The notes under the pieces: generated by a model | Told to the model about the DNA's origin: nothing | The model's input: the letters and a program-made list of their open reading frames with translations, nothing else | The model's database searches: none | NCBI GenBank assembly: GCA_014529385.2 | Contig: CM043962.1 | Coordinates: 36,753,598 to 36,817,597, forward strand | Direction: 5' to 3' | DNA length: 64,000 bases | Source: Adiantum capillus-veneris | Lineage: Eukaryota; Streptophyta; Polypodiopsida; Polypodiales; Pteridaceae | Shown here: in pieces, positions 33,018 through 43,561 of the stretch | Layout: each line of letters begins with the position of its first letter | How positions within the stretch are numbered: position 1 is the first letter of the stretch | Program-made: the position numbers and the translations under genes

Positions 33018-33281
33018 GAGGGGAGCAACATTGAGGTGTATTCAATTGGTGGCCACTTCTGGGGTGTCAATGGTAGCTTCTTCATCGACTTGGTCTTACT
33101 GTTGATGTCCACTATGAGCTGCAGAGAGGGGAGCAACATTGAGGTGTATTCAATTGGTGGCCACTTCTGGGGTGTCAATGGTAGCTTCTTCATCGACTTG
33201 GTCTTACTATTGATGTCCACTATGAGCTACCACTTCTGGGGTGTCAATGGTAGCTTCTTCATCGACTTGGTCTTACTATTG
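33018..33281 (+). repeat. 107-bp tandem repeat, about 2.5 copies
   Basis: Units begin GAGGGGAGCAACATTGAGG at 33018 and 33125; a third partial unit starts in CACTTCTGGGGTGTCAATGG at about 33231. The copies are nearly identical, so the duplication is recent. Confidence 0.9.
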
Positions 33282-33320
33282 ATCACATTGGGCAGTTCAA
33301 GTGAACTGCCCAATGTGATC
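33281..33320. repeat. Perfect hairpin with 19-bp arms
   Basis: GATCACATTGGGCAGTTCA at 33281-33299, two bases AG, then its exact complement at 33302-33320. It could extrude as a cruciform or fold as a strong RNA stem. No known transposon end fits exactly. Confidence 0.95.
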
Positions 33321-33467
33321 CCGTTATTTAGTTTGGCTTTTAGGTGTTTATTTTACTTATTTGTCAAAGTCTGGGTAGGGCAATTTACTGAGGTTGCTCT
33401 ATAAGCAACCCCTTGCCTCCATTGTATACACATTCAATTATTCATTGCCAATGTTGATTGCTTCAAG

Positions 33468-33473
<6 letters not shown>

Positions 33474-33511
<38 letters not shown>
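33474..33511. repeat. CT microsatellite
   Basis: About 19 CT units just left of the TTGGT target duplication. Confidence 0.9.
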
Positions 33512-33513
<2 letters not shown>

Positions 33514-33517
33514 TGGT

Positions 33518-34703
33518 TGTAAGGTGCAGCGGAAGTGAATCTTGAACTTTGCTCAAGATGAGTGCTCCGAACTGTGCTCAAGGGTTCCTTTTACAGACGG
33601 AAGGGAGAGCCTTCCGTTCCTTTAGTGAGAGAGTGCAAATGATCACAAACAAAGTGGGTAAACACTGTGAATGAAGGTGCTGAGACTGAGAGATAGATAG
33701 AGAAGAATACGACACTAGAATGTTGTCAAACCCTTCTCCGAGGGCCCCACTCTCTATCGTGAGAGCGGTCTACTAGTGAATGCACAAATCTCTACAATGC
33801 AATGGACTTGCTGACGATGTCGACAACGATGAGGACGGCGACGAGACGGCTTGAAATCTGAAAACGCTAATGGCTGAAAACTGCAGATCTTGTATCTGCT
33901 GAATTCTGACTCTATGTCAGTGACGACGGCGACGACGACGACGACGCGCTGAAAATGCAGATGCTGAAATCTGTGTTTTCCGGGCTGAAACTGTAAACGC
34001 TCGCTGATTTGACCGTGCGGCGAGGATCTGTTGCGAGAAGGTGAGATCTGTGACGTTCGGAGTCTCTACAACGATGTCTATGTGCTGAAAACTGAAAACG
34101 CTGGTCTAATTGATGATTCTGTCGCGGTAGATCTGCAAAATGCCGAGGCCAATCTGCAAATCAAAAACGCTAGGGCTGAATTGGGGTCTGCTGCAAAAAC
34201 GCTAGGCTTTACCTGGTCCTGCTAGTGCCAAGGCTGATCTGCCATGCAAAAACGCCAGGGCCTGCTGATGATGAAAAATGCTAGGCTTTTGCTGTTGGCA
34301 AAAACGCTAGGTTTGTTGTTGGGGAGTCTTGCTGAGAAGGTGCCAATTGAACACACTGTTCCTACTGCCTCTTCTGCAAGAAATGCTATCGCTAGGGTTT
34401 CTTATATACTTGTTGTTCTAAATTGCCCTACCCAATTTCCCAACAAAAGTCACTTAAAATAATAGGTGAAAATTGTCTAAAATAGGGAAAATAGGTCTAT
34501 GAATTGTAAAAATGCTCCTGATGGTAATCTGATGATCATACTGTGTGCAACCAGAGGATATGCATCTACTCTAAGTGTCTGGGCATGCACGGTCTGCGAA
34601 CAGATTCACAAAAGTGCAAGATCACTTTCTAATCTAACTGAACTGAACCCATGTCATGAAGTAGCTTGTCCACATACACATAGGGTTAGATGTGCACGTG
34701 ACA
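33518..34703 (-). mobile_element. 3' LTR of the gag-only element
   Basis: TGTAAGGTGCAGCGG to GTGCACGTGACA on the plus strand, about 1,186 bp. Confidence 0.9.
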
Positions 34704-34720
34704 TCCCCTCCTTTTCAAAG
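34704..34720 (-). other. Polypurine tract of the gag-only element
   Basis: TCCCCTCCTTTTCAAAG on the plus strand, so a purine run in element orientation next to the 3' LTR. Confidence 0.75.
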
Positions 34721-35777
34721 TGAGCTACTGGTACCGAACTGTATGGCGTCGAGGGAGATCGCCAACAATGTCTGGAAGAATCCTGGGAAGGACTCTTCAC
34801 CAGCCCACTCTGATTTGTGGGTCGTGCGATACTTGAACTTCAGAAAGGTCTGCAATGCTTGCTTCTTTGGGCCGTGCCGAAGCGACACAAAGTCTTCTGT
34901 GGCTCCTTCAATGCTTCAACTTCATCTATAGTCTTGCGTCTACCTTCTTCAAGAATCTTCGAGGATGAAAATTCCTGAAACCACTTCCAACACAAAACCA
35001 TGAACATATCCATTCCATGTAAAGTAAGTGGAAAAATTATATTTTTCGAAAAAATTGTGCATGCAATGCAGATGAACAAAGTGACGGAGTGCCAAACCGT
35101 TCATCAAACACATGCAAACAATGGGGTCGAATCTTGACTTTTTGATCTAAATCAATCAATTGTGGCAAAACACAATGGAAATGCCAATGCTATATGCTCA
35201 ATCCTTCTTGTGCTCTTTCTGATACTGTGTCATGCCAAAGAAGAGACATGGAATGTGAATTCCTTGAATGCAAACATTTCATCTTGTCACGAGTAATCCG
35301 CATACATCTGTGCTCATTCATGAGTGAATCGTGTTCATTGTACAATATGTCATGCCTATGAAAAGGGATCACATAAGGACGGTGATTAAAATACAGGAAA
35401 GCATCACAAATGAACCACTCGAACAATGCGTGTTGACTAATCATTTGAACACAGAATACTTTCTATAGGGGTTCTTTGGACCTTGACTCGAGAGCCAAGA
35501 TCGGTTCTTCGTGATTGATCGAATCTGCAATGAGATTAGCTTCACTAGACAAAGTATCAACTAAATCATCATCCTTGTGAACAATCACATAATTATCTTG
35601 CAAATCATCATGCTCGTGAATAATTACACTTTGACCATGCAAATCATCATTGGTCAGAAGAGTTACCGTTCTTAACATTCTTACCGTTCTGAAGAGTCTG
35701 AGTGGTCACTCACTTGATCCCCAGCTATCCAAAAAACCCAAACCGAGTCATCAAGATCACAACAAATGTCTTAGGAA
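34721..35777 (-). other. 3' interior of the gag-only element
   Basis: No reading frame with a recognised domain; short frames contain His- and Asp-rich low-complexity stretches (35463-35678). This is where pol would lie in an autonomous relative. Confidence 0.5.
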
Positions 35778-36910
35778 TCATTCAGCTACCCAGTAGCTTG
35801 GAGAAGTCTTGTTTTCCTTAGGCTTTCCCTTGTTGTGCTTCATCTCCAGTGCGAGAGCAATCGCTACTGCCTTGTTGAGATCGATTGGGTCGAGGACTTC
35901 GACATCAAACCTGATATAGTTGTCCAACCCGAAAATGAAAGCCTCTTTGCGCTCATCATCCGATTTGCGCAATTGGATGCCGAGCTGCAAAGCACGATTT
36001 GAGAAAAACATAACTGGCATACCATTTTGCTTGAGACTGCGCCAATCGTCTTTCAACCGTGCTTATTACTGTGGTGGCGTAAACCGCGCCTTGAGCTTGT
36101 CTTGGAAGTTGGCCCAATTGAAGGAAAGGGGCATGCCGTCTTCGGCTTCCTCTAGGTGCGCAGTCAACTGTGCTTCTTGCCATGCGTCGTACCAATTAAT
36201 GGCATCACCGACTAGGTACATAGCTGCCGTTAAAACCTTGCTATTTCCTGTCTTCTTAGTTGTCGCAAAATAAGCATCAATTGATGCAACCAAGAATGTA
36301 GCATCCATCTTACCATCATACTTACTGAAAGTCAACTTCTTGGTGACAGGGTTGTTGGAGTCCGAATCTCGCTTGCGCCACTTGATCAACCACCAGCATC
36401 GTTGGCCGGCTCGGGTTTCGAGGTGAGAACTTGTCGGACCGACTCTTGCATGCGTAGGTCTCTTTGTACCTCTCGCTCTGCCTCCAAGGCCGCTCGTCTT
36501 TCTTCGGCCACTTCCTTTCGTGCTTCAGCCGCCTCCTTTCTTGCTTCGGCCGCCAAGCGCGCTTGCTCGCGCTCACGCTCCAAGTCGGCCTTTCTTTGTG
36601 CTTTTCTTTCTTTCCGTTCCTCGGCATCCTAGCGTGCTCATTCACGCTCGCGATCCCAGGAATCATGTCTTTCTTGGCGCTCACGCTCCAAGGTAACGCG
36701 TTGCACTTCTTGGTGTAACATCATGTCCATCATCGACTTGACCAAAGCCTCCATAGGATTTGGTGCAATCCTTGGCGTAGATGGGGAAGGGGGAGGGTCA
36801 GAAAAACCTCCTGGTGGGGAAATTCTTCTTCGCCACTTCCATGCCCATCACCTCCACGCGAAGTGTCCATTCTACTTCGAGTAATGACCATATACTGAAG
36901 TCTTGGGTTC
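35778..36910 (-). pseudogene. Gag of the gag-only element
   Basis: A probable start is MVITRSRMDTSRGG near 36885. Next comes a highly charged coiled-coil stretch (AEARKEAAEARKEVAEERRA, 36386-36583). Then the capsid domain in the frame 36389-36066 has LTFSKYDGKMDATFLVASID, VGDAINWYDAWQEAQLTAHL and FQDKLKARFTPPQ, and after one stop 36056-35778 has ALQLGIQLRKSDDERKEAFI and VAIALALEMKHNK. This is Retrotrans_gag order. Several stops and shifts break it. Confidence 0.75.
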
Positions 36911-37315
36911 TTAAGTTCACGAGGAACTTGGGTTCTTGTGGTTCTTGGGTTCTTGAGGGTCTTGAGTTCTTGAGGTTCTTCTTTAGCTTGCAATCTGTGT
37001 TAGAGAAGGATCTTCTCTTTACCCGAGCTCTTCTCTTTCCCGCGGGCGCACCCCTTGGCGGCCTTGCGCTCACACCAAGGTTGCTTTTTCCCACCTCACG
37101 TCGATTGACCGGCTGCTAATTGCACGGTCCGCTCTCAATGAGTGAAAGAGAAACAAGGGGAGGCTAGACAAGCCCTTCTTTCTTGGGTTTCTTGTCACTC
37201 TTCAAAAACGCGATTAAGAATCGACACGCCCAAGTGGACTTGGGTTACGTGCGACCGCAACAAGCAAAAAAATATCCTGTGGTTCTTTCCTTGAGTGATA
37301 CAGAACACTGCTAAA
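36911..37315 (-). other. Leader of the gag-only element
   Basis: Contains short direct repeats of GGTTCTTG (36900-36985). No gene is recognised between the primer site and the gag start. Confidence 0.5.
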
Positions 37316-37327
37316 GCTTTGATATCA
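37316..37327 (-). other. Primer-binding site of the gag-only element
   Basis: The complement of GCTTTGATATCA, i.e. TGATATCAAAGC, a variant of the tRNA-Met site, one base from the LTR. Confidence 0.75.
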
Positions 37328-37328
37328 A

Positions 37329-38386
37329 TGTAAGGTGCAGCGGAAGTGAATGTTGAACTTTGCTCAAGATGAGTGGTCCAAACTGTGCTCAAGGGCTCCT
37401 TTTACTTACGGAAGGGAGAGCCTTCTGCTCCTTTAGTGAGAGAGTGCAAATGATCACAAACGAAGTGGGTAAACATTGTGAATGAAGGTGTTGAGACTGA
37501 GAGATAGAGAGAGAAGAATACGACACCAGAATGTTGTCAAACCCTCCTCTGAAGGCCCCACTCTCTATGGCGAGAGCGGTTTACTATTGATTGCACAAAT
37601 CTCTAAATGGCTGAAATCTGCAAATCTTGCGCTCTGAAAACGCAGATGCTGAATTCTGCGTTTTCCGGGCTGAAACTGTAAATGCTCGCTGATTTGACAG
37701 TGCGGCGAGGATGCTTGCAGGAAGGTGAGATCTGTGAGGTTCGGGGTCTCTACTGCGATGTCTATGTGCTGAAAACTGAAAACGCTGGTCTAAATGATGA
37801 TTCTGCCGTGGTGGATCTGAAAAATGCCGAGGCTGATCTGCAAATAAAAAACGCTAGGGCTGAATTGGGGTTTGCTGCAAAAACGCTAGGCTTCTGCTGG
37901 TCCTGCTACTACCGAGGCTGATCTACCATGCAAAAACACCAGGGCTTGCTGTTGATGAAAAACACTAGGCTTCTGCTGTTGGCAAAAACGCTAGGTTTGT
38001 TGTTGGGGAGTCTTGCTGAGAAGGTGCCTGTTGAACACACGGTTCCCGCTGCCTCTTCTGCCAGAAATGCTAGTGCTGGGGTTTCTTATATACTTGCTGT
38101 TCTAAATTGCCCTACCCAGTTTCTCAACGAAAGTCACTTAAAAATAATAAGTGAAAATTGGCTAGAATAGGGAAAATAGGTCTATGCACTGTAAAAATGC
38201 TTTTGATGGTAATTTGATGATCATGCTGTGTGCAACCAGAGGATATGCATCTACTTTAAGTGTTTGGGCATGCACGGTCTGCGAATAGTCACAAAAGTGC
38301 CAGATCACTTCCTAATCTAACTGAACTGAACCCATGTCATGAAGCAGCTTGTCCACGTACACATAGGGGTAGATGTGCACGTGACA
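37329..38386 (-). mobile_element. 5' LTR of the gag-only element
   Basis: 1,058 bp, related over its whole length to 33518-34703; a block near 33800-33950 is missing. The two LTRs differ at many sites, so the insertion is not very young. Confidence 0.9.
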
Positions 38387-38391
38387 TTGGT

Positions 38392-38985
38392 CTCTACACT
38401 TCCGCATCGTCGACTTTGAGACACGGGAGATGAAAAACATGAGCACTCTGCATCTCGGTTGAATTGAACTAGTGTTGTGGAAGATCAAGCTGGCATGCTG
38501 AGAATTAAGTAGGCCTTCAACTTCTTACCTCGTAAAGGTATGGATAAAAAGTAGGGTCTCCATAGCAAGGATATTTAGGGGTGATACAAAGGCCCTCAAT
38601 TGTGAATTGTGAATGATAAGATTTTAAAAACTTTTGAGTGTGTACTCATTAATTTATGTTGGACCCATACAATGCGATATACCTTATGTACCCAATCATA
38701 TGTCGGGGTGATACGAAGGCCCTCAGTTGTGAAAGGTGAATGATAATTGTAAAACTGTTGAGTGTGTACTAAATAATTATGTCTGGCCATTTTCAATGTA
38801 TCCGCTCAACATAAAATATCGGTCTGTTTTGAATGAAATTGATAGATGGGCCCTGTTTGAATTTTGAATTTTTGTTAAAAGTCATATTTTCTATACATTC
38901 TGAGCACGTAAATTCCGAACAATGCCACAGGAAATCAAGGGAAAATTATTGTAATTATATAAACAATTTCTTTATTGTGATGTAG
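38392..38985. other. 3' end of KEA intron 1
   Basis: A direct repeat (38579-38652 and 38705-38780), each unit containing GGGGTGATAC.AAGGCCCTCA and TGAGTGTGTACT. Otherwise nothing recognisable; an AT-rich tract leads into the exon 2 acceptor. Confidence 0.6.
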
Positions 38986-39035
38986 GTAATGATGCTAAGG
39001 GAAGTAATTTTAACAGCAGTGTTACGGACCAACAG
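38986..39035 (+). CDS. KEA antiporter exon 2
   Basis: Fifty bases encoding GNDAKGSNFNSSVTDQQ with the last base of exon 1, in the poorly conserved hydrophilic N-terminal region. The acceptor is TGTAG at 38981-38985 and the donor GTGCAT at 39036. Exon 1 phase 1 and this acceptor join cleanly across a 31-kb intron, which supports the pairing. Confidence 0.8.
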
Positions 39036-39171
39036 GTGCATGTTCTAAACTCGTCGCTGGAACACAATACATAGCTAGTTCTGAGTTTCAAATGTTTAAG
39101 ATTGCGTCAAGTTTCATACGTCAGCCTGTTAGCAGGAATTATTTATTGCACTGGGTCTTGGCTTTGCATAG

Positions 39172-39239
39172 GCTGTCCTGGAGACTGTTGCCAGGGTTAG
39201 TCATGAGAAACCTAAGAAGAATGACACTAAGGCAGAAAA
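39172..39239 (+). CDS. KEA antiporter exon 3
   Basis: Encodes AVLETVARVSHEKPKKNDTK and following AE, matching the AVLETVARV motif of KEA4/5/6. This is a charged region before the first membrane helix. Acceptor GCATAG, donor GTAAGT, phase 2 at the end. Confidence 0.85.
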
Positions 39240-39319
39240 GTAAGTGTTTTGTTAGTTTGAGAGCTATGTTGGCTTGAAGGACCATGGACTGGGATCATTT
39301 AACAATCCTTGTTGTGCAG

Positions 39320-39410
39320 TGGGACCTCAAAATCATTTCAAATTCAGGATGTTTTTCGCGTGGAGTCTGACGGTGGAGCAGAAGAGTTGCCTACATTAAT
39401 TGATAAGAAG
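39320..39410 (+). CDS. KEA antiporter exon 4
   Basis: Encodes about 31 residues including SFQIQDVFRV and LPTLIDKK, matching the conserved hydrophilic SFQL.DVF and TLIDRK patch of the family. Acceptor TGTGCAG, donor GTCAAT (weaker than consensus), phase 0 at the end. Confidence 0.85.
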
Positions 39411-39589
39411 GTCAATTTGTTTTTCCAATTTTTGAATTCTGTTCAAGTTTGGCACAACATTGCCATATTGTGTCAGGAAAACAATTTTTAGGCATGTTTT
39501 CTGTACCAAAAAATGCCGTTACTTTATTGTTGAGTAAAACTTTGCTTTTTCTGCGACATATTTCATGATATTAATGTGAATAAATGCAG

Positions 39590-39651
39590 GACAATATTTT
39601 TGTTATGTCAAACCCCAAGTCGAAGTATCCAGTATTGCAGTTAGATTTGAG
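39590..39651 (+). CDS. KEA antiporter exon 5
   Basis: Encodes DNIFVMSNPKSKYPVLQLDL plus two bases, the conserved segment just before the first membrane helix of the exchanger domain. Acceptor ATGCAG, donor GTATCA, phase 2. Confidence 0.9.
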
Positions 39652-39730
39652 GTATCAGGACTCATTATGTGCATTTTGCATTGGTGTTGGTCAGCACTGC
39701 TGTGATCTTACCTTTTTTGATTGCGGCTAG

Positions 39731-39806
39731 GTTCATCTCGGACATGGTTGTAGTAATTGTTTCAGCAGCAGTTGGAGGAATCCTATTTGCATGCATGGGT
39801 CAGCCG
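39731..39806 (+). CDS. KEA antiporter exon 6
   Basis: Encodes residues about 187-212: FISDMVVVIVSAAVGGILFA then CMGQP, the first membrane helix of the Na_H_Exchanger domain. Acceptor CGGCTAG, donor GTTTGT, phase 0. Confidence 0.9.
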
Positions 39807-39892
39807 GTTTGTGATTCAGCTTTGCAATGTTTTTTAATGTAGGACATCAACCTGCGTTAGTTTGCTGTATTGATTGCACTTTTCTGTTCTAG

Positions 39893-39967
39893 GTCATTAC
39901 TGGTTATCTTCTGGCTGGATCAGCTATTGGACCTGGTGGCTTGAGCTTTGTCAGTGAGCTGGTACAA
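39893..39967 (+). CDS. KEA antiporter exon 7
   Basis: Encodes residues 213-237: VITGYLLAGSAIGPGGLSFV then SELVQ. The GYLLAG..IGPGGL motif is a hallmark of CPA2 antiporters and forms the second helix. Acceptor TTCTAG, donor GTAAGT. Confidence 0.92.
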
Positions 39968-40050
39968 GTAAGTAGATTGCTGATGTATAGCTTTCACTTT
40001 AAGCTTTGGATGTTAAGCGTTCTTTCACTGGACATTTTGATCTTCTCTAG

Positions 40051-40122
40051 GTGGAGACTGTGGCACAGTTCGGTGTGGTTTTTCTTCTCTTTGCATTGGG
40101 GTTAGAGTTCTCAACAACCAAG
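40051..40122 (+). CDS. KEA antiporter exon 8
   Basis: Encodes residues 238-261: VETVAQFGVVFLLFALGLEF then STTK. The GLEF motif ends this helix in KefB/KefC and plant KEAs. Acceptor TCTCTAG, donor GTCTAT. Confidence 0.92.
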
Positions 40123-40300
40123 GTCTATTTCCCTTTTTCCACGTTTGTGACCTGATGTTTTGTTATTTTCTGGTCTCATCTTCTATCACGAGAATGGCTT
40201 ATTTGCGGCCTTTATTACCTCTGTGTTCTCTTTATCAAAAAACATGCAATGGCTTTCAAACCCTCAATTATTTGTCATTTTTCTTATTCCTTATTTGCAG

Positions 40301-40384
40301 CTAAGAGTGGTACGATCAGTGGCCATCTTTGGAGGGCTTTTGCAGATAATACTGTTCATGTGTCTTTGTGGCATAACTGCCTTA
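40301..40384 (+). CDS. KEA antiporter exon 9
   Basis: Encodes residues 262-289, with LRVVRSVAIFGGLLQIILFM, a membrane helix that begins right after the basic LRVVR turn. Acceptor TTTGCAG, donor GTAAGT, phase 0. Confidence 0.92.
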
Positions 40385-40503
40385 GTAAGTAGTGCTGCTA
40401 GATTAACAGTTTTTGCAATTGTGAAACTGAGAAATTTCATGCAGAAAATGTGTCGTAGAGCTTCCTAATTGGTAAGAATTGGTGCCTTTGTTTCACTCTC
40501 CAG

Positions 40504-40572
40504 TTGTGTGGGGCTAAAACAACAGAAGGAGTCTTTGTGGGGGCATTTCTGTCAATCTCTTCTACTGCAGTG
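40504..40572 (+). CDS. KEA antiporter exon 10
   Basis: Encodes residues 290-312: LCGAKTTEGVFVGAFLSISS then TAV, a helix with the conserved FLS.SSTAV motif. Acceptor CTCCAG, donor GTAAGG. The following intron runs 4.9 kb through transposon remnants. Confidence 0.92.
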
Positions 40573-41816
40573 GTAAGGCTTTGCTCAGCTGTATTGTTAT
40601 GATTAGGACCAGTTGCTACCAGTCGTTATCGCGTTGATTCATTCTTTGTTTAGTGGAGTGATGTACAAAGGTATTCATGTCTGTATGTCTTGTCCATACA
40701 AAGTGTATATCATGGGACATTCCTTTGTGCCTGTGCATTCTGCTTTACATGGCTAGATCTTGGAGAGACTCGTTGGTAGTTGGCATTTCAGGTGGACATG
40801 GACATCACTGCATATCTGTGCCAAATATCAAGAGTGATCTGTATCGTTGACTGGCTCTCATGAAATCACTTCCACGCTGTGTTTTACTATGGTGTTCCAA
40901 AAACAGTAGTGCATCTCTTCCATCAATCTAGCCAAATAATCTTGCTTCTTTTGTCGCACAAGTCAACGAAAGACTATCTGGGCTTGCTTATGTCACGTGT
41001 ACATATTCCACGTGCCATCTCACGTTGTAGGTGTGCCTGTGTCTCTACACTCATCGTCATACCAACCATTATGTGGTGCTGTACATTGTGGCGATTGAGT
41101 AGATGGGACACTATGTGGGAAAGCCTGAGCTGTTGAATTATGCAATATCTGAGCCAGGTGTTTGTGACCTCATCCAATGGACTATGTATGTGGTCCCAAC
41201 TGTGTTAGCCGGCCGTTTTGGACTGCATCGCTGTAACATGAGAAGTTTCCTCTATAAACTCATATTGCGGAAATCGAGGTACATGCTATTGCGTCTCTTG
41301 TGTATCTTCTGTTCACATGTTATTGTGAATTTTAGTACAGCGTGATCTGCTGCTAGGCTAATCAACCATTTGAGGCAGTGTTTTTGTTGAGAAGCTTGAT
41401 TGAGCCTGAATCCATTGATATGGAATGGATGATTTCAAACCTTCGGATATTTGGTATTGAGCCTTATGATGCATTCAGATAATCTATTGTGCTTGCTCTT
41501 GAGCTCTTAGCATGCCAACAAGTGTAACCATCTGTACTTGGCCATTGTGATAACCCATTACGAATGATAATTCATGTGCACTTTTGAGCGCCAAAAGATG
41601 TGTGCAAGCTCTTGAAACTGTCTCTCTCATAGAAAGCAAATTGGCAATTGCTTGTGCGAGTAGTAAAGTCTCCTGCGAGGAAGACATCTCCCATGCATAG
41701 GTATTTCATAATATACTCATACGATGGTTCATATGAAGACCCTCTAGAGGTGCAAACTCAGAATAGAGAGTTGAAAATTCTGCCCCCAAATTTTACCCGT
41801 TTATGATTGCTGCCAA
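40573..41816. other. 5' part of KEA intron 10
   Basis: No transposon domain is visible. A fragment at 40780-40810 (TTGGCATTTCAGGTGGACAT) resembles 60085-60105, both ending in a possible splice acceptor. Confidence 0.4.
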
Positions 41817-41950
41817 CCCGTTCCGGCAGCCCCGTTCCGGTTTGGCCAGGCTGTCTGGAACGGCCAGCCGTTGTGAGCCGTTCCAGATGATCCCCCATCT
41901 CCGCAACGCCGTTCCGGCGTTCTACCCCCCTAGAAACCCGTTCCCTGGTA
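41817..41950. repeat. GC-rich cluster of CCGTTCC boxes
   Basis: CCGTTCC or its complement GGAACGG occurs about seven times in 135 bases, on both strands, in an otherwise AT-rich intron. Confidence 0.75.
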
Positions 41951-41969
41951 ACACTGGGACTCCATGCTG

Positions 41970-43080
41970 ATGACTATGATGATCTAATGAGGGTCAGCTG
42001 AGGCAACCAGAGTATCAAAAAGCCATAGCTTGGTGCGAGGCTCATAGAACTGAACTTGTAAATACATCCTCTCCGAACCTCCCAAAGCTGTGTATGCTCT
42101 AGTCACTCTGATTCTGCTCTTCTCCTCATGGAGAAAATTGGGTCTCTGAATACCACCCCAAGATAAGGGTACATATCCGTATACTCCATCCACTCAGCTC
42201 TTTCCATAAGTAAAACTGGGTGCTGATCCCCTGACCCATTGCGCTGTAGTACTGAATACCATAACCTTGGCCTTTCCAAGGTTGACAGACATACGTGTAT
42301 CTTGCGCATATGTGTGTAATGCATCAAATTGGTGCTGCATCCCCTCAGGTGAATCTGAAATAAGCACAATATAATCCGCATACAACAAGAGGGGTATCCA
42401 TGTCCGTGCCAGGTGTGCTTCTCTTTCCCTCTCCCTCTCTATGTAGTCTGAAGCCTCATCCACAGACATGCCAAAAAGAGTGGGGGATAGTGGGCAACTG
42501 TGTTTCACCCCAATGATGGAGTGAATAATATCTGATATCCCCTGGGGTGTACACACTCATCTTGTAACTGTCTTGTACAAGGTCACGATCCCCCATATGA
42601 GATCTATAGGCACTCCCGAGTCCCGGCATCTGCAGACTGTGGATCAATGTGTCCCTTGGGACTGTGTCAAAAGCTTTGTGGAAATCCACAAAGCTACAAT
42701 AAATCCTTCTCCCATGAAATCTGCCCTCCTCAGTTATTGTGTGAGAATGTGATCTAGGGTAGAGAAACCCCTCCTTATACCAGCTTGGCTTGGCGCTTGG
42801 ATGCCCTCTCTCTCTGCCTATCTACTTAACTCATACTCAATGATAGATGCATATAGTGGTAATTCCCAGGCAAACTAGAGTCCCCATATTTGAAAATAGG
42901 TACAATCGTGATAGTGCGGTAATTCCAAGGCAAACTAGAGTCCCCATATTTGAAAATAGGTACAATCGTGGACATGCTCCAAGTATCAGGGAAACCCTCA
43001 CACATAGCTCTATTAAACATCAATGCAAGATCAGCCAAAAGATCCTTCGCATTTATAAAATGCTCAGCTATCAAGCCATT
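41970..43080 (-). pseudogene. LINE reverse transcriptase remnant
   Basis: Minus-strand fragments give MDFHKAFDTVPRDTLIHSLQ, then GVKHSCPLSPTLFGMSVDEA, then LLYADYIVLISDSPEGMQHQ and VNLGKAKVMVFS. This is the order of a non-LTR reverse transcriptase. The catalytic YADD is YADY, and frames are broken. A 60-bp tandem duplication (42859-42970) lies in its upstream part. Confidence 0.85.
42859..42970. repeat. 60-bp tandem duplication inside the LINE remnant
   Basis: Two nearly identical units, GGCAAACTAGAGTCCCCATA to GGTACAATCGTG, differing by one or two bases. Confidence 0.85.
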
Positions 43081-43561
43081 ATGATCATATGCTCTCCAAT
43101 CTTCATCCTTTAATAGCCTTGTTTACCATTCCCACAGTAACAAAAGCACAAATGCCTTTGATGGATCTGGCAATGACTGTTGGTATTGGGCCATGCAGAG
43201 AGAAGTAGCATACTCACCCATTAGGTTTGTAGATGTAATAGCTGGTGCTAGGGAGTACTATCTCCAACCCTCACTTGAGTCCTTGCTCAAGAATAATTAA
43301 TATAACTCTCTCCAGTTGAGCTAGGTAAGCTGTCTTCTTTCGTTGCATAAGGTGTAATCCGTGACTGCTTGTGAGTGATGACGAGCACCTCCCTTTGTTG
43401 TCTGACTCTTGGTCTTTGCATTCCAATTGTTTAGGAGCACTCTCTGAAGGGGGGCTATGTGGGAAGGCCTATGCTGTTGCATCATGTAGTGTCTCTGTCA
43501 AAACACATGAGGTCATGAAGAGGGCGCCTCTACATGGAGGAACCTTGCACCCTGGTTCCTC

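Larger units (their letters stand above)
32631..33512. other. Stretch between copia gag and the gag-only element
   Basis: No domain recognised. It holds a 107-bp tandem repeat, a 40-bp perfect hairpin, a TATA-like CTCTATAAGC near 33399 and a CT microsatellite. It may be the decayed 3' end or LTR of the copia element, but no partner LTR is seen. Confidence 0.4.
33518..38386 (-). mobile_element. Gag-only LTR retrotransposon, target duplication TTGGT
   Basis: 4,869 bp. LTRs at 33518-34703 and 37329-38386, primer site at 37316-37327, polypurine tract at 34704-34720, and TTGGT outside both ends (33513-33517, 38387-38391). The interior of 2.6 kb encodes only a gag-like protein and no protease, reverse transcriptase or integrase, so it must have used proteins of another element. 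Confidence 0.92.

Noticed and set aside
33281-33320. Helitron 3' end or bacterial-type terminator
   Set aside because: Helitron hairpins are shorter and followed by CTRR within about 12 bases, which is not seen; bacterial terminators do not apply to this plant context.
38579-38780. Considered as a possible MITE
   Set aside because: Repeats are direct, not inverted, and no terminal inverted repeat or target duplication is visible.
40780-40830. Extra KEA exon at the acceptor-like TTTCAG
   Set aside because: The following frame (VDMDITAYLCQ) does not match the family between exons 10 and 11, and exons 10 and 11 already join in phase.
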